Of a DNA stretch of 64,000 nucleotides, positions 50,725-60,584 are shown piece by piece. The position numbers and the translations under genes were made by a program. The first letter of the stretch is position 1. Each line of letters begins with the position of its first letter. This stretch comes from Thalassospira mesophila (lineage in GTDB: Bacteria; Pseudomonadota; Alphaproteobacteria; Rhodospirillales; Thalassospiraceae). The notes under the pieces are model-generated. The model saw only the letters and a list, made by a program, of their open reading frames with translations, made no database searches and had not been told where the DNA came from. The stretch is taken from positions 682,001-746,000 of the forward strand of contig NZ_JFKA01000001.1 in NCBI RefSeq assembly GCF_002115755.1. Reading direction: 5' to 3'.

Positions 50725-53700
50725 ATGTCACGTCCAGCGCCCAAGAAAATCCGTAAACTTCTGGTTGCCAATCGCGGTGAAATCGCGATTCGCGTTTTAC
50801 GTGCTGCCAACGAGCTTGGCATTCGCACAGTCGCGATTTTTTCTGATGAAGACCGTTTTGCCCTGCATCGGTTCAAGGCCGATGAATCCTACGGGGTTGG
50901 CAAGGGTAACAAGCCCATTCGCGCCTATCTTGATATCGAGGATATCTTGCGCGTCGCGCGTGATGCCGGGGTTGATGCCATTCATCCCGGTTATGGCTTT
51001 TTATCCGAAAACCCCGATTTTGCCGATGCCTGTGCCGATGCCGGCATCACCTTTATCGGCCCCGATTCCGATGTGATGCGGTCGCTGGGCAACAAGGTTT
51101 CGGCGCGTAACATGGCCGAGGCGGCCGGGGTGCCGGTTATGCCCGCATCGGCCGCCTTGCCCGATGACATGGACGAAGTTGCCAAAATTGCCCGGCAGGT
51201 CGGTTTTCCGATTATGCTGAAGGCAAGCTGGGGCGGCGGTGGCCGTGGCATGCGGGTGATCGAAAATGGCAAGGACCTGGCCAAACAGGTGGTTGCCGCC
51301 AAACGCGAAGCCGAGGCCGCCTTTGGCAATGGTGAAATTTATTTTGAAAAACTGATCCGCCGGGCGCGTCATGTTGAAGTCCAGATACTGGGCGACACCC
51401 ACGGCACACTGGTGCATTTGTTCGAACGTGATTGTTCGGTGCAGCGCCGCAACCAGAAAGTGGTTGAACGCGCCCCCGCCCCTTATCTGGACGAAGACCA
51501 GCGCAGCGAGCTTTGCGAAGCGGCCCTGCGGTTGGGCAAGGCAGCAAATTACGTTAATGCGGGTACAGTCGAGTTTTTGATGGATGTTGATACATCCAAA
51601 TTTTACTTTATCGAGGTCAATCCCCGCATTCAGGTTGAACATACGGTGACCGAATGCGTGACCGGGCTGGATCTGGTCAAGGCGCAAATCCTGATTGCGC
51701 AGGGCGGGCGCATTGGTTTTCCATCCGAAACAGGCATTCCGCGGCAGGAAAAAATCAAGCTGCGCGACCATGCCCTGCAATGCCGCATTACCACCGAAAA
51801 CCCCGAAAACAACTTTGTTCCCGATTATGGACGGATCAAGGTTTATCGCGGGGCCAACGGTTTTGGCATTCGCCTTGATGGCGGCACCGCCTATTCCGGG
51901 GCGGTGATTACCCCGTTTTACGACTCGATGCTGGAAAAGGTCACCGCCTGGGGCAGTTCCCCGCGTGAAGCGGTGGACCGCATGGATCGGGCGCTGCGTG
52001 AATTTCGTATTCGCGGGGTCACCACCAATCTGGCTTTCCTTGAAAACCTGATAAACCATCCCAAATTCCGCGCCGGGGAATATACCACCCGCTTTATCGA
52101 CGAAACGCCGGAGCTGTTTAAATTTGCCCGCCGCCGCGACCGTGCCACGCGTTTGCTGCGTTTCATTGGCGAGGTAAGTGTAAATGGCAACCCCGAGGTT
52201 GCGGGCCGGGCCGAACCGGCCAATTTTAACCCGCCGGTCATGCCAAAATCGATTGACCTCAAGGAAATACGTCCCGGCACCAAACAAAAACTGGACCAGT
52301 TGGGACCAGAAGGTTTTTCGCGCTGGATGAAAGACCAAAAGCGCATATTGATGACCGACACCACCATGCGCGATGCCCATCAGTCGCTGATCGCAACCCG
52401 GATGCGTACCTTTGATATGTTGCAGGTGGCACCTTATTATGCGCACGGCCTGTCGGACCTGTTTTCGGTCGAATGCTGGGGCGGGGCCACGTTTGACGTC
52501 GCGATGCGGTTTTTGAAAGAAGACCCGTGGGACCGGCTGGTGAAACTGCGCGAAGCAGTGCCCAATATTCTGACCCAGATGTTGCTGCGTGCGTCAAACG
52601 CGGTGGGTTACACCAACTATCCCGATAACGCGGTGGATTATTTTGTTAAGCAAGCCGCCGAACATGGCATGGACCTGTTTCGGGTGTTCGATTCCCTTAA
52701 CTGGGTTGAAAATATGAAGGTGGCAATGGATTCCGTCCTGCGTACCGGCAAGCTGTGCGAAGGGGCGATTTGTTATACCGGCGATATTTTCGACAAGGAC
52801 CGGTCGAAATATAACCTGGATTATTATGTTGAAATGGCCCGCGAGCTGGAAAAATCCGGCGCGCATATTCTGGGTCTGAAAGACATGGCCGGTTTGTTGC
52901 GCCCGGCGGCGGCAAACACCCTGTTTAAGGCGTTAAAAGACACGGTCAATATTCCGATCCATTTCCATACCCACGATACCAGCGGCATTTCAGCCGCCAC
53001 CGTAATGGCAGCGATTGATGCCGGGGTGGATGCGGTGGATGGCGCGCTTGATTCAATGTCGGGGTTAACATCCCAGCCCAACCTTGGCTCCATCGCACAG
53101 GCTTATCGCGGCATGGAACGCGACCCGGGGCTGGACCCCGAAGCCCTGCGCGAAGTTTCGACATACTGGGAACAGGTGCGGCGTTATTACACCGGCTTTG
53201 AAAGCGACATTCGCAGTGGCACGTCGGACGTTTATGTTCACGAAATGCCGGGCGGCCAATATACCAATTTACGCCATCAGGCCCGCGCCGTCGGGCTGGA
53301 GGAACGCTGGCCCGAAGTCTCCAAGGCTTATGCCCAGGTTAATAAAATGTTCGGCGATATCGTCAAAGTAACGCCGAGTTCCAAGGTGGTGGGCGATATG
53401 GCCCTGATGATGGTGACATCGGGCTTAACCGAGCAAGATGTGCTGGACCCGAAAAAGGACATTGCCTTTCCCGACAGTGTGATTTCGTTCTTCCGCGGTG
53501 AAATTGGCCAGCCGGTGGGTGGGTTCCCGCCAGCCTTGCAGCGCAAGGTGCTTAAAGGCGGCGAAGCGTTAAGCGATCGTCCCGGCAAGCATATGAAGCC
53601 GATTGATTTTGCCGCCACCAAGGCCGAGATCGAAAAGAAAACCCATCGCAATACCAGCGATGCCGAGGTCGCATCCTATGTGATGTATCCCAAGGTGTTT

Positions 53701-54192
53701 CTGGAATATGCCGAACATCGCAGCCACAATGCCGATGTTTCAATTTTGCCAACCCCGGTCTTTTTCTATGGCATGGGCCAGGGCGAGGAAATTTCGGTGG
53801 ATATCGAAAAGGGCAAAACCCTGGTTATTCGCTATCTCGCAACGTCGGAATTTGGCGATGACGAAGGCCAGCGCACAGTGTTTTTCGAACTGAACGGCCA
53901 GCCCCGCACCGTAAAGGTTGCCGATAACAAGCTGGCAGTTTCGCGCAAATCGCGGCCCAAGGCCGAAGATGGCAACCCGATGCATGTGGCCGCCCCGATG
54001 CCGGGCCTTGTGGTTGAGGTTTCGGTGGTTGAAGGCCAGAAAATCAAGGCGGGCGATGTAATTTGCGCGCTTGAAGCGATGAAAATGGAAACAGCGGTGC
54101 ATGCGGAAAAAGACGGGACGGTGGCCAAAATCCACGCCCCGGCAGGCACCCAGGTAGACAGCAAGGATTTGCTGGTAGAACTGACGGAGTAA
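50725..54192 (+). CDS. pyc: pyruvate carboxylase
   Basis: A 1155-residue single-chain enzyme that makes oxaloacetate from pyruvate, bicarbonate and ATP (anaplerosis). Domains in order: biotin carboxylase (about 8-460; KASWGGGGRGMRV glycine loop, ERDCSVQRRNQKVVERAPAP, EVNPRIQVEHTVTE), carboxyltransferase TIM barrel (about 535-810; DTTMRDAHQSLIATRMR, GLKDMAGLLRPAAA, HTHDTSG), allosteric/PYC_OADA region, and a C-terminal biotin carrier with the biotinyl Lys in EAMKMET. TAGGAG precedes the ATG. It is separated from glcD by only four bases. Confidence 0.98.
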   Translation: MSRPAPKKIRKLLVANRGEIAIRVLRAANELGIRTVAIFSDEDRFALHRFKADESYGVGKGNKPIRAYLDIEDILRVARDAGVDAIHPGYGFLSENPDFADACADAGITFIGPDSDVMRSLGNKVSARNMAEAAGVPVMPASAALPDDMDEVAKIARQVGFPIMLKASWGGGGRGMRVIENGKDLAKQVVAAKREAEAAFGNGEIYFEKLIRRARHVEVQILGDTHGTLVHLFERDCSVQRRNQKVVERAPAPYLDEDQRSELCEAALRLGKAANYVNAGTVEFLMDVDTSKFYFIEVNPRIQVEHTVTECVTGLDLVKAQILIAQGGRIGFPSETGIPRQEKIKLRDHALQCRITTENPENNFVPDYGRIKVYRGANGFGIRLDGGTAYSGAVITPFYDSMLEKVTAWGSSPREAVDRMDRALREFRIRGVTTNLAFLENLINHPKFRAGEYTTRFIDETPELFKFARRRDRATRLLRFIGEVSVNGNPEVAGRAEPANFNPPVMPKSIDLKEIRPGTKQKLDQLGPEGFSRWMKDQKRILMTDTTMRDAHQSLIATRMRTFDMLQVAPYYAHGLSDLFSVECWGGATFDVAMRFLKEDPWDRLVKLREAVPNILTQMLLRASNAVGYTNYPDNAVDYFVKQAAEHGMDLFRVFDSLNWVENMKVAMDSVLRTGKLCEGAICYTGDIFDKDRSKYNLDYYVEMARELEKSGAHILGLKDMAGLLRPAAANTLFKALKDTVNIPIHFHTHDTSGISAATVMAAIDAGVDAVDGALDSMSGLTSQPNLGSIAQAYRGMERDPGLDPEALREVSTYWEQVRRYYTGFESDIRSGTSDVYVHEMPGGQYTNLRHQARAVGLEERWPEVSKAYAQVNKMFGDIVKVTPSSKVVGDMALMMVTSGLTEQDVLDPKKDIAFPDSVISFFRGEIGQPVGGFPPALQRKVLKGGEALSDRPGKHMKPIDFAATKAEIEKKTHRNTSDAEVASYVMYPKVFLEYAEHRSHNADVSILPTPVFFYGMGQGEEISVDIEKGKTLVIRYLATSEFGDDEGQRTVFFELNGQPRTVKVADNKLAVSRKSRPKAEDGNPMHVAAPMPGLVVEVSVVEGQKIKAGDVICALEAMKMETAVHAEKDGTVAKIHAPAGTQVDSKDLLVELTE

Positions 54193-54196
54193 TCTG

Positions 54197-55690
54197 ATGT
54201 TAAAAATGCCTGAGCCGGACAGCTCTGTTCTTGCCCGGCGCACGGACATCATCGCAGCGATGCGGGCCATAGTGCCCGCATCGGGTGCGGTCATTGCCGA
54301 GGAAGATGCGCTCAGGCCTTATGAATGCGACGGGCTTATGGCCTATCGCCAATTGCCGATGATTGTGGTGTTGCCCGAAAATACCGCGCAAATTGCCGCG
54401 ATTTTAAAATATTGCCACCAAAACAAAATCCGCGTGGTGCCGCGCGGGGCGGGCACCGGCCTTTCGGGCGGGGCCCTGCCCATGGCCGATGCCATTACCA
54501 TCAGCATGATGAAATTTAACCGCGTGCTCGATATCGACTGGGACAATCGCGCGTGTGTGGTGCAGCCCGGTGTGACAAATCTGGGCATTACCCGTGCGGT
54601 CGAACATCGCGATTTTTATTATGCACCGGACCCGTCCAGCCAGATCGCCTGTTCAATTGGCGGTAACATCGCCGAAAATTCCGGCGGGGTGCATTGCCTT
54701 AAATATGGCCTGACCACCAACAATGTGCTGGGCCTGGAAATGGTCACCATCGAAGGCGATATCTTGCGCATCGGCGGCAAGGCCCTTGATAGTGCCGGTT
54801 ACGACCTGATGGGCATTATCACCGGGTCCGAAGGGCTTTTGGGGATTGTTACCGAAATAACGGTGCGGATTTTGCGCAAACCCGAAACCGCCCGCGCCAT
54901 GTTGCTGGGTTTTCCCGATAATCAGGCAGGCGGCGATTGTGTGGCCAAAATTATTGCTAATGGCATTATCCCCGGCGGGTTGGAAATGATGGACGCGCCC
55001 GCCATTCGCGCGACCGAGGATTTTGTCCATGCCGGTTACCCGCTAGATGTTGAATCTTTGTTGCTGGTCGAACTTGATGGCCCGGCGATTGAGGTGGACC
55101 ATTTAATTGAACGGGTTGGCGATATTGCCCACCAATGCGGGGCGGTTTATTCGCGCATTTCCGAAACCGAAGAAGAACGCGCCCTGTTCTGGTCGGGCCG
55201 CAAAAACGCCTTTCCCGCCATTGGCCGCATGTCGCCCGACTATATTTGTATGGATGGCACCATTCCGCGCGGGCGCTTGTCCGATGTGCTGACCGGGATG
55301 CAGGTGTTTTCGCAACGCCACGGCCTTCGGGTCGCCAATGTGTTTCATGCTGGCGATGGCAATTTGCACCCGCTGATCATGTTTGATGCCAACCAGCCCG
55401 GCGAACTTGAGCGGGCCGAGGCCTTTGGCGCCGATATTTTAAAGCTGTGTGTCGAGGTCGGCGGGTGCCTGTCAGGCGAACATGGCATTGGCATTGAAAA
55501 ACGCGACCTGATGCCGGAAATGTTTAGCGAAGACGACATGAAACATCAGGAACGGTTAAAACTGGCCTTTGACGAAGACCAGTTGTTAAACCCCGGCAAG
55601 GTTTTTCCGGTGTTGCATGGCTGTGGAGAGCTAAAAACCCTGCATGCGCGCTCTGTCGCTAACAAATTCCCCGATATACCGCGATTTTAA
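54197..55690 (+). CDS. glcD: glycolate oxidase subunit GlcD (FAD-linked)
   Basis: A 497-residue flavoprotein of the VAO/PCMH family: FAD-binding segments VVPRGAGTGLSGGALP and PDPSSQIACSIGGNIAENSGGVHCLKYG, C-terminal HAGDGNLHPLIMFD and the terminal GGCLSGEHGIGIEKRDLMPEMF. It oxidises glycolate (or D-lactate) to the 2-oxo acid. The ATG is four bases after the pyc stop, with GGAG inside the end of pyc, so translation is coupled. It works with GlcE and GlcF encoded downstream. Confidence 0.94.
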   Translation: MLKMPEPDSSVLARRTDIIAAMRAIVPASGAVIAEEDALRPYECDGLMAYRQLPMIVVLPENTAQIAAILKYCHQNKIRVVPRGAGTGLSGGALPMADAITISMMKFNRVLDIDWDNRACVVQPGVTNLGITRAVEHRDFYYAPDPSSQIACSIGGNIAENSGGVHCLKYGLTTNNVLGLEMVTIEGDILRIGGKALDSAGYDLMGIITGSEGLLGIVTEITVRILRKPETARAMLLGFPDNQAGGDCVAKIIANGIIPGGLEMMDAPAIRATEDFVHAGYPLDVESLLLVELDGPAIEVDHLIERVGDIAHQCGAVYSRISETEEERALFWSGRKNAFPAIGRMSPDYICMDGTIPRGRLSDVLTGMQVFSQRHGLRVANVFHAGDGNLHPLIMFDANQPGELERAEAFGADILKLCVEVGGCLSGEHGIGIEKRDLMPEMFSEDDMKHQERLKLAFDEDQLLNPGKVFPVLHGCGELKTLHARSVANKFPDIPRF

Positions 55691-55784
55691 CCGGTAAAAA
55701 GCCGGATATTACACCAAAAAGCCAAAAAACGTTATGCCGCGACCCCGCAAAGACCGGCATAACGGAGCAGGAGAGGAAACCGCC

Positions 55785-57095
55785 ATGGCGGAAACAATAA
55801 CCCCGACCAACCCGGCGCAATTGCGCGATGCCATTTTATGGGCCTTGGGTGATAAGGTGGCGCTGGAAATTATCGGCCATGGCAGCAAACGCGCCTATGG
55901 CCATGACGTGCGCGCCGACCATGTGCTGGATTTATCCAAACTGACCGGCATTTTGTTTTATCAGCCCGAAGAACTGGTGATTTCGGCCCATGCGGGTACG
56001 CCGCTTGCCGAAATAACCGCCCTTTTGGCGCAAAAACACCAGCAATTCCAGTTTGAACCGGTTGACTTTCCGTTGTTGCTGGGCGGTGGTGATAAGACTG
56101 GTTTGGCGGGTGATGGTCCGCTTGGCACGCTGGGTGGGCTGGCGGCAACCAACATTTCCGGCCCGCGCCGGTTAAAATCCGGTGCCGCGCGCGACCATGT
56201 TTTGGGGTTCGAGGCCGTTAGTGGCCGGGGCGAAGATTTTAAATCCGGCGGGCGGGTAATGAAAAACGTGACCGGGTTTGATTTATCAAAATTAATGGCC
56301 GGGTCGTTTGGCACGCTGGGGGTGATGCACACCCTGACGCTCAAAGCCATGCCCGTGCCCGAAAAAACCCGAACGGTGATCGTGCCTTGTGACGATGTGG
56401 TGTTGGCGGTGCAGGCAATGAGTGCCGCCATGGGCAGCGAAAACGAGGTTTCGGGGGCGGCGTGGGTGCCGACTTCAATGTTGGCGGTGATTTCGCCCGA
56501 TACCGTGTCATTGGACGATGCGAGAACGGCAACTGCGATAATCGTTTTGCGGGTTGAGGGACCGGAACAATCAGTCGATTGGCGGGCAGCAGCCTTGTGC
56601 CGGTTGCTGGCCGATATTGGCACGGCATCGGTGGTGCGTGCCGCGCCAAGCCTGGGCATGTGGCAGGCGATTGCCGATGTAAAACCGATGCAGGGGCAGG
56701 GGGGTGTTTTATGGCGCCTGTCGGTGCCGCCCGCATCGGGCGGCGGCGTGGTTGGGGCGTTACGTCATATAGATGACAGCGCAGATATCATGCTTGACTG
56801 GGCAGGCGGGCTTGTCTGGGCGCAATTTGCGGGTGGGGATGCTAGTCGCCATGTTGAACAGGCACGTAAAATTCGCAAAATCGCGGTGGAGGCCGGCGGG
56901 CAGGCTTGGCTGGTGCGGGCTTCGGCGCAATTGCGCCGCGAAATTCCGGTTTTTCAGCCGCTTTCGCCGCAAATTAATCGCATAAATCGCAAAATATCGG
57001 AAAATTTTGATCCGCATGGTCTTTTAAACCCGGGCCGCATGGCACCAGAGCATGAACCGGATGTTTTAAACGCCAAGCAGCCGGTGGGGGTATAA
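55785..57095 (+). CDS. glcE: glycolate oxidase subunit GlcE (FAD-binding)
   Basis: A 436-residue second FAD-binding subunit: GHGSKRAYGHDVRADHVLDLSKLTG, FPLLLGGGDKTGLAGDGPLGTLGGLAATNISGPRRLKSGAARDHVLGFEAV and KNVTGFDLSKLMAGSFGTLGVM. The C-terminal cap is shorter and more variable than in GlcD. The start at 55785 has GGAGCAGGAGAGG upstream; the frame from 55734 is not conserved-looking. Its stop directly abuts the glcF ATG. It is slightly longer than the usual 350-400 residues. Confidence 0.92.
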   Translation: MAETITPTNPAQLRDAILWALGDKVALEIIGHGSKRAYGHDVRADHVLDLSKLTGILFYQPEELVISAHAGTPLAEITALLAQKHQQFQFEPVDFPLLLGGGDKTGLAGDGPLGTLGGLAATNISGPRRLKSGAARDHVLGFEAVSGRGEDFKSGGRVMKNVTGFDLSKLMAGSFGTLGVMHTLTLKAMPVPEKTRTVIVPCDDVVLAVQAMSAAMGSENEVSGAAWVPTSMLAVISPDTVSLDDARTATAIIVLRVEGPEQSVDWRAAALCRLLADIGTASVVRAAPSLGMWQAIADVKPMQGQGGVLWRLSVPPASGGGVVGALRHIDDSADIMLDWAGGLVWAQFAGGDASRHVEQARKIRKIAVEAGGQAWLVRASAQLRREIPVFQPLSPQINRINRKISENFDPHGLLNPGRMAPEHEPDVLNAKQPVGV

Positions 57096-58586
57096 ATGCA
57101 AACAGGTTTTAGTCCCCGTCAGCTTGCCGATCCGGCAATGGCGCAGTCCGAACAGATTTTACGCAAATGCGTGCATTGCGGGTTTTGCACCGCCACCTGC
57201 CCCACCTTTGTTACCCTGGGTGACGAGCTTGATAGCCCGCGTGGCCGCATTTACCTGATCAAGGACATGTTGGAAAACGACAAACCGGCGACGGAACGGG
57301 TGGTACGCCACCTTGACCGCTGCTTGTCGTGCCTGTCTTGCACCACCACCTGCCCGTCGGGGGTTGATTACATGCATTTGATCGACCATGCCCGTGCCCA
57401 TATTGAAAAAACATATCAGCGGCCCGCTGCCGATAAATGGTTGCGTAAATTGCTGGCATGGATTGTGCCGCGCCCAACCCTGTTTCGCGTGGCCCTTATG
57501 GGGGCAAGGCTGGCATCGCCGCTGGCCGGGCTGATGCCGGGGCGGTTGCGCGGCATGGTTAAAATGGGCGCACGGCCATTGCCGCCCCCCAGTTGGGTGG
57601 ATCGGCCCCAGGTTATTCCGGCGCAAGGTGCGCGCAAGGGCCGGGTTGCTATTTTAACCGGGTGTGCGCAGCAGGTGCTGGAAACCGAAATTAACGAGGC
57701 GACGGTGCGGTTGCTGACCCGGTTGGGTATTGAAATTGTGGTGGCCAAGGGGGCGGGCTGTTGTGGCTCGCTGGTGCATCATATGGGCAAGGAAGACGCA
57801 TCGCACGCTCAGGCCATTAACAATATTGCCGCGTGGCATACTGAATTATCCGATGCTGGCGGCGAGGGGCTCGATGCGATTGTAATTACCGCCTCGGGCT
57901 GTGGCACCACGGTTAAGGATTACGGAAATATGCTGGCCCATGATGCGGTTTGGGCGCAAAAGGCCGCCCGGATTGCCGGTTTGGCCTGCGATATTACCGA
58001 ATATTTGACCAAAATAGATTTACCAGCCGGGCTGGTGCAGCCGGTTGTTCTGTCACCGGCGGCGGCAAACCAGCACGCCATGCCCACCCCGGCAAGGGAC
58101 AGTGCGTTTTCGCACTCGGCGGCACCTTCGCCTGCTCCGGCCTCGGTTTCTGATCGGGCGGCGGCCGCCACACACAATGATATGGTGGCGGGCACCGCAC
58201 CGGGGGGGCGCGCGCCCGTGCCCATCCGCGTGGCCTATCATTCCGCCTGTTCGATGCAGCACGGGCAAAAAATTAACCGCCCCCCTCGCGATTTACTGCG
58301 CAAGGCCGGGTTCGAAGTGCTTGAAATTGGCGAAGGCCATTTATGTTGCGGGTCAGCCGGGGTTTATAACCTGTTACAGCCCGAAATTGCCGGGCAGTTA
58401 AAAGAACGCAAACAGGCCAATATCCGCCATACCCGGCCCGATCTGGTGGCAACAGGCAATATTGGCTGCATGATCCAGCTTGAAACCGACGATTTGAAAG
58501 TGGTTCACACCGTGCAATTGCTTGACTGGGCAACTGGCGGGCCGTGCCCGGCGAAACTGCAAGGCCATGCAGGGGAACGGGCATAG
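57096..58586 (+). CDS. glcF: glycolate oxidase iron-sulfur subunit GlcF
   Basis: A 496-residue protein that passes electrons from the flavin subunits to the quinone pool. Two [4Fe-4S] motifs are present, CVHCGFCTATCPTF and CLSCLSCTTTCPSGVDY, and two CCG-type repeats, AGCCGSLVHHMGKE and HLCCGSAGVYNLLQ. It is about 60-80 residues longer than usual because of an Ala/Pro/Ser/His-rich linker (about residues 315-368) between the two CCG domains. The ATG follows the glcE TAA without a gap. This is the last gene of the operon; no clear terminator is seen. Confidence 0.94.
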   Translation: MQTGFSPRQLADPAMAQSEQILRKCVHCGFCTATCPTFVTLGDELDSPRGRIYLIKDMLENDKPATERVVRHLDRCLSCLSCTTTCPSGVDYMHLIDHARAHIEKTYQRPAADKWLRKLLAWIVPRPTLFRVALMGARLASPLAGLMPGRLRGMVKMGARPLPPPSWVDRPQVIPAQGARKGRVAILTGCAQQVLETEINEATVRLLTRLGIEIVVAKGAGCCGSLVHHMGKEDASHAQAINNIAAWHTELSDAGGEGLDAIVITASGCGTTVKDYGNMLAHDAVWAQKAARIAGLACDITEYLTKIDLPAGLVQPVVLSPAAANQHAMPTPARDSAFSHSAAPSPAPASVSDRAAAATHNDMVAGTAPGGRAPVPIRVAYHSACSMQHGQKINRPPRDLLRKAGFEVLEIGEGHLCCGSAGVYNLLQPEIAGQLKERKQANIRHTRPDLVATGNIGCMIQLETDDLKVVHTVQLLDWATGGPCPAKLQGHAGERA

Positions 58587-58648
58587 CACAGCACGAATAA
58601 TAAGGAACAATAAGGAATAAAAGGGCAGAAGCACCCGTTCTGGTGCCG

Positions 58649-58945
58649 TTATTTCTTGTTTAGAAAGTCGCGGGCGATGCCCTCGGCTGCAGATTCGCCA
58701 TGTTCCGGCGATGAAAATTCGGCCGTTTTAGCCCGAATCCAGGCGCTGACCGCGTTCTCGTCGATCTCGATATTGGCCAGAATGGCCGAGATAATAGCCT
58801 CCATCGCCAAGGTGTGGCTGGCGACATTGTTAACCGCATCATGCAGTTCGTCAAAATGATGGGCTGCCATTTGTGACATTTCACCCAGTTCGCCCGACAG
58901 CTTTTCAAGCGTCGTTTTAATGCCGTCGATTTGTGCGTTTGCCAT
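58649..58945 (-). CDS. hypothetical helical protein (98 residues)
   Basis: A 98-residue protein: a coiled, Met/His-rich helical stretch (IDGIKTTLEKLSGELGEMSQMAAHHFDELHDAVNNVASHTLAMEAIISAILANIEI), then a charged helix and a DFLNKK end. ATG 58945 has GGGGAA upstream and is preferred; an ATG at 59029 in the same frame would give 126 residues but lacks a ribosome site. No family is recognised. It is convergent with glcF and divergent from pstS. Confidence 0.65.
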   Translation of the reverse strand: MANAQIDGIKTTLEKLSGELGEMSQMAAHHFDELHDAVNNVASHTLAMEAIISAILANIEIDENAVSAWIRAKTAEFSSPEHGESAAEGIARDFLNKK

Positions 58946-59539
58946 TTCGTTCCCCACTGTCTTCCCCATTTCGCCAGCAATGTGCCGCACGCCCTGTGTC
59001 TTGTGCCAGCCGTCATTACTGTTTGGCATTTTGTCGCCGTTTGGGTAAGCGTCGCCTGTTCATAAGGGTTTGTAAAGCGCGACAACCACGTAGGGCGATG
59101 ATTATTCCAGGTGTGTACAGGCGCGGTGCCTAAAACGCCGTCTGATTGCTGCGCTGGCGGCGTTGGGGTGGCAAAGGGGCGAGGATCCGCGATCAACCGG
59201 GCGGTGATAAAGCCAGATCTGGTTGTGCGGATCTGTTTTAACCACAGAGATAACGACTCCCCTGGCGTGATGATCCTGTAGTTGAATGACCGGTTTGTAA
59301 CATTTGGCGGCAGCGTCTCGGGTTTTGGAAAAAATCGGGCGGAAAAACAAGCGGTGATCGGCAAAACGAAATTTATGCAAGGTATTGAATAATTTGAATT
59401 AATTTTTGTGTTTCATCTGATTTGACGACTGTAACATAACCTTAACAAATCTGACGCAATACGGTAAAAGCTTATGGGTAAAGTCCGCCTCGCAGATCGT
59501 TGCACCGTTCCTTTGCGGAACACACAAATGGGGATTTAC
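58946..59539. other. 594-base intergenic region upstream of pstS
   Basis: No gene is seen apart from a possible N-terminal extension of the minus-strand gene. The last 110 bases hold the PHO box and the pstS leader. Frames crossing it are Trp/Arg-rich and not credible. Confidence 0.5.
59429..59457 (+). promoter_or_regulatory. PHO box (three heptamers) of the pst operon
   Basis: CTGTAAC (59429-59435), CCTTAAC (59440-59446) and CTGACGC (59451-59457) are separated by the AT-rich tetrads ATAA and AAAT. This gives the 11-base period recognised by PhoB dimers. It lies 83 bases before the pstS ATG, so phosphate-starvation induction is expected. Confidence 0.75.
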
Positions 59540-60571
59540 ATGAAGAAGACACTCGCTATTGCAGCACTCGCGAGCGTTGCCTTGACCGGCGCCGCACATG
59601 CGCGCGATCAGATTCGTATCGTTGGCTCGTCCACCGTGTTTCCGTTCGCAACCGCAGTTGCGGAAGAATTCGGCAAGACCACTTCTTTTAAAACACCGGT
59701 TATCGAATCAACCGGTTCCGGCGGCGGCTTGAAGCTGTTTTGTGCTGGTGTTGGCGAACAGAACCCCGACATCACCAATGCTTCGCGCCGCATTAAAAAG
59801 TCCGAAGTTGAAACCTGCGCCAAAAACGGCGTTGAAGCCATCACCGAAGTTAAAATCGGTTATGACGGCATCGTTCTTGCCAATTCCAAGGATGCACCGC
59901 TGTTCGAACTGACCAAAGAACAGATCTTCCTGGCACTGGCCAAAACCGTTCCGTCCAAAGACGGCAAGGAACTGATCGATAACCCGTATAAAAACTGGAA
60001 AGAAATCGATCCGACTCTTCCGGACGAAAAGATTGAAGTTCTCGGACCGCCGCCGACCTCCGGTACGCGCGATGCTTTCACCGAGCTGGTACTTGAAGAA
60101 GCCTGCAACGAATTCCCGGCGATTGCTGCCCTTAAAGACAGCGACAAAGCCATGCACAAAGCGGCTTGCGCCGGTGTCCGTGAAGACGGCGCCTATATCG
60201 AAGCTGGCGAAAACGACAACCTGATCGTTCAGAAACTTGAAGCCAACCCGATTGCTCTGGGCATCTTCGGCTTCTCGTTCCTTGATCAGAATGGCGACAA
60301 GCTGCACGGTTCGAAAATTGGCGGCGTTGCGCCGACTTTTGAAGCCATTTCCGATGGTTCCTACCCGGTTTCACGTTCGCTTTACTTCTATGTCAAGAAC
60401 GCCCACGTTGGCACCATTCCTGGCATGGAAGAATATGTTGCCCAGTTCACCGCCGACAAAGCCTGGGGTGAAGAAGGCTACCTTGCGGATCGTGGTTTGA
60501 TCCCGATGGATACCGCCGAGCGTGAACAGGTTCGCGAAGCTGCGAAAAATCTGACTCCGCTGAGCATGTAA
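59540..60571 (+). CDS. pstS: phosphate ABC transporter, substrate-binding protein
   Basis: A 343-residue periplasmic protein with signal peptide (MKKTLAIAALASVALTGAAHA, cut before RDQ). Phosphate-binding loops are visible: VGSSTVFPFATAVAEEF, ESTGSGGGLKLFCAG, SRRIKKSE, and PPPTSGTRDAFTELVLE. It resembles the alphaproteobacterial PstS subgroup rather than E. coli PstS. The start at 59540 has GGGGA; a longer frame from 59474 hides the signal peptide. It is the first gene of pstSCAB behind a PHO box, and a hairpin follows its stop. Confidence 0.96.
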   Translation: MKKTLAIAALASVALTGAAHARDQIRIVGSSTVFPFATAVAEEFGKTTSFKTPVIESTGSGGGLKLFCAGVGEQNPDITNASRRIKKSEVETCAKNGVEAITEVKIGYDGIVLANSKDAPLFELTKEQIFLALAKTVPSKDGKELIDNPYKNWKEIDPTLPDEKIEVLGPPPTSGTRDAFTELVLEEACNEFPAIAALKDSDKAMHKAACAGVREDGAYIEAGENDNLIVQKLEANPIALGIFGFSFLDQNGDKLHGSKIGGVAPTFEAISDGSYPVSRSLYFYVKNAHVGTIPGMEEYVAQFTADKAWGEEGYLADRGLIPMDTAEREQVREAAKNLTPLSM

Positions 60572-60584
60572 TCTAATCTGTGAT

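Noticed and set aside
51001-52446. 481-codon frame antisense to pyc
   Set aside because: Mirror of the biotin carboxylase region, with no independent coding signals.
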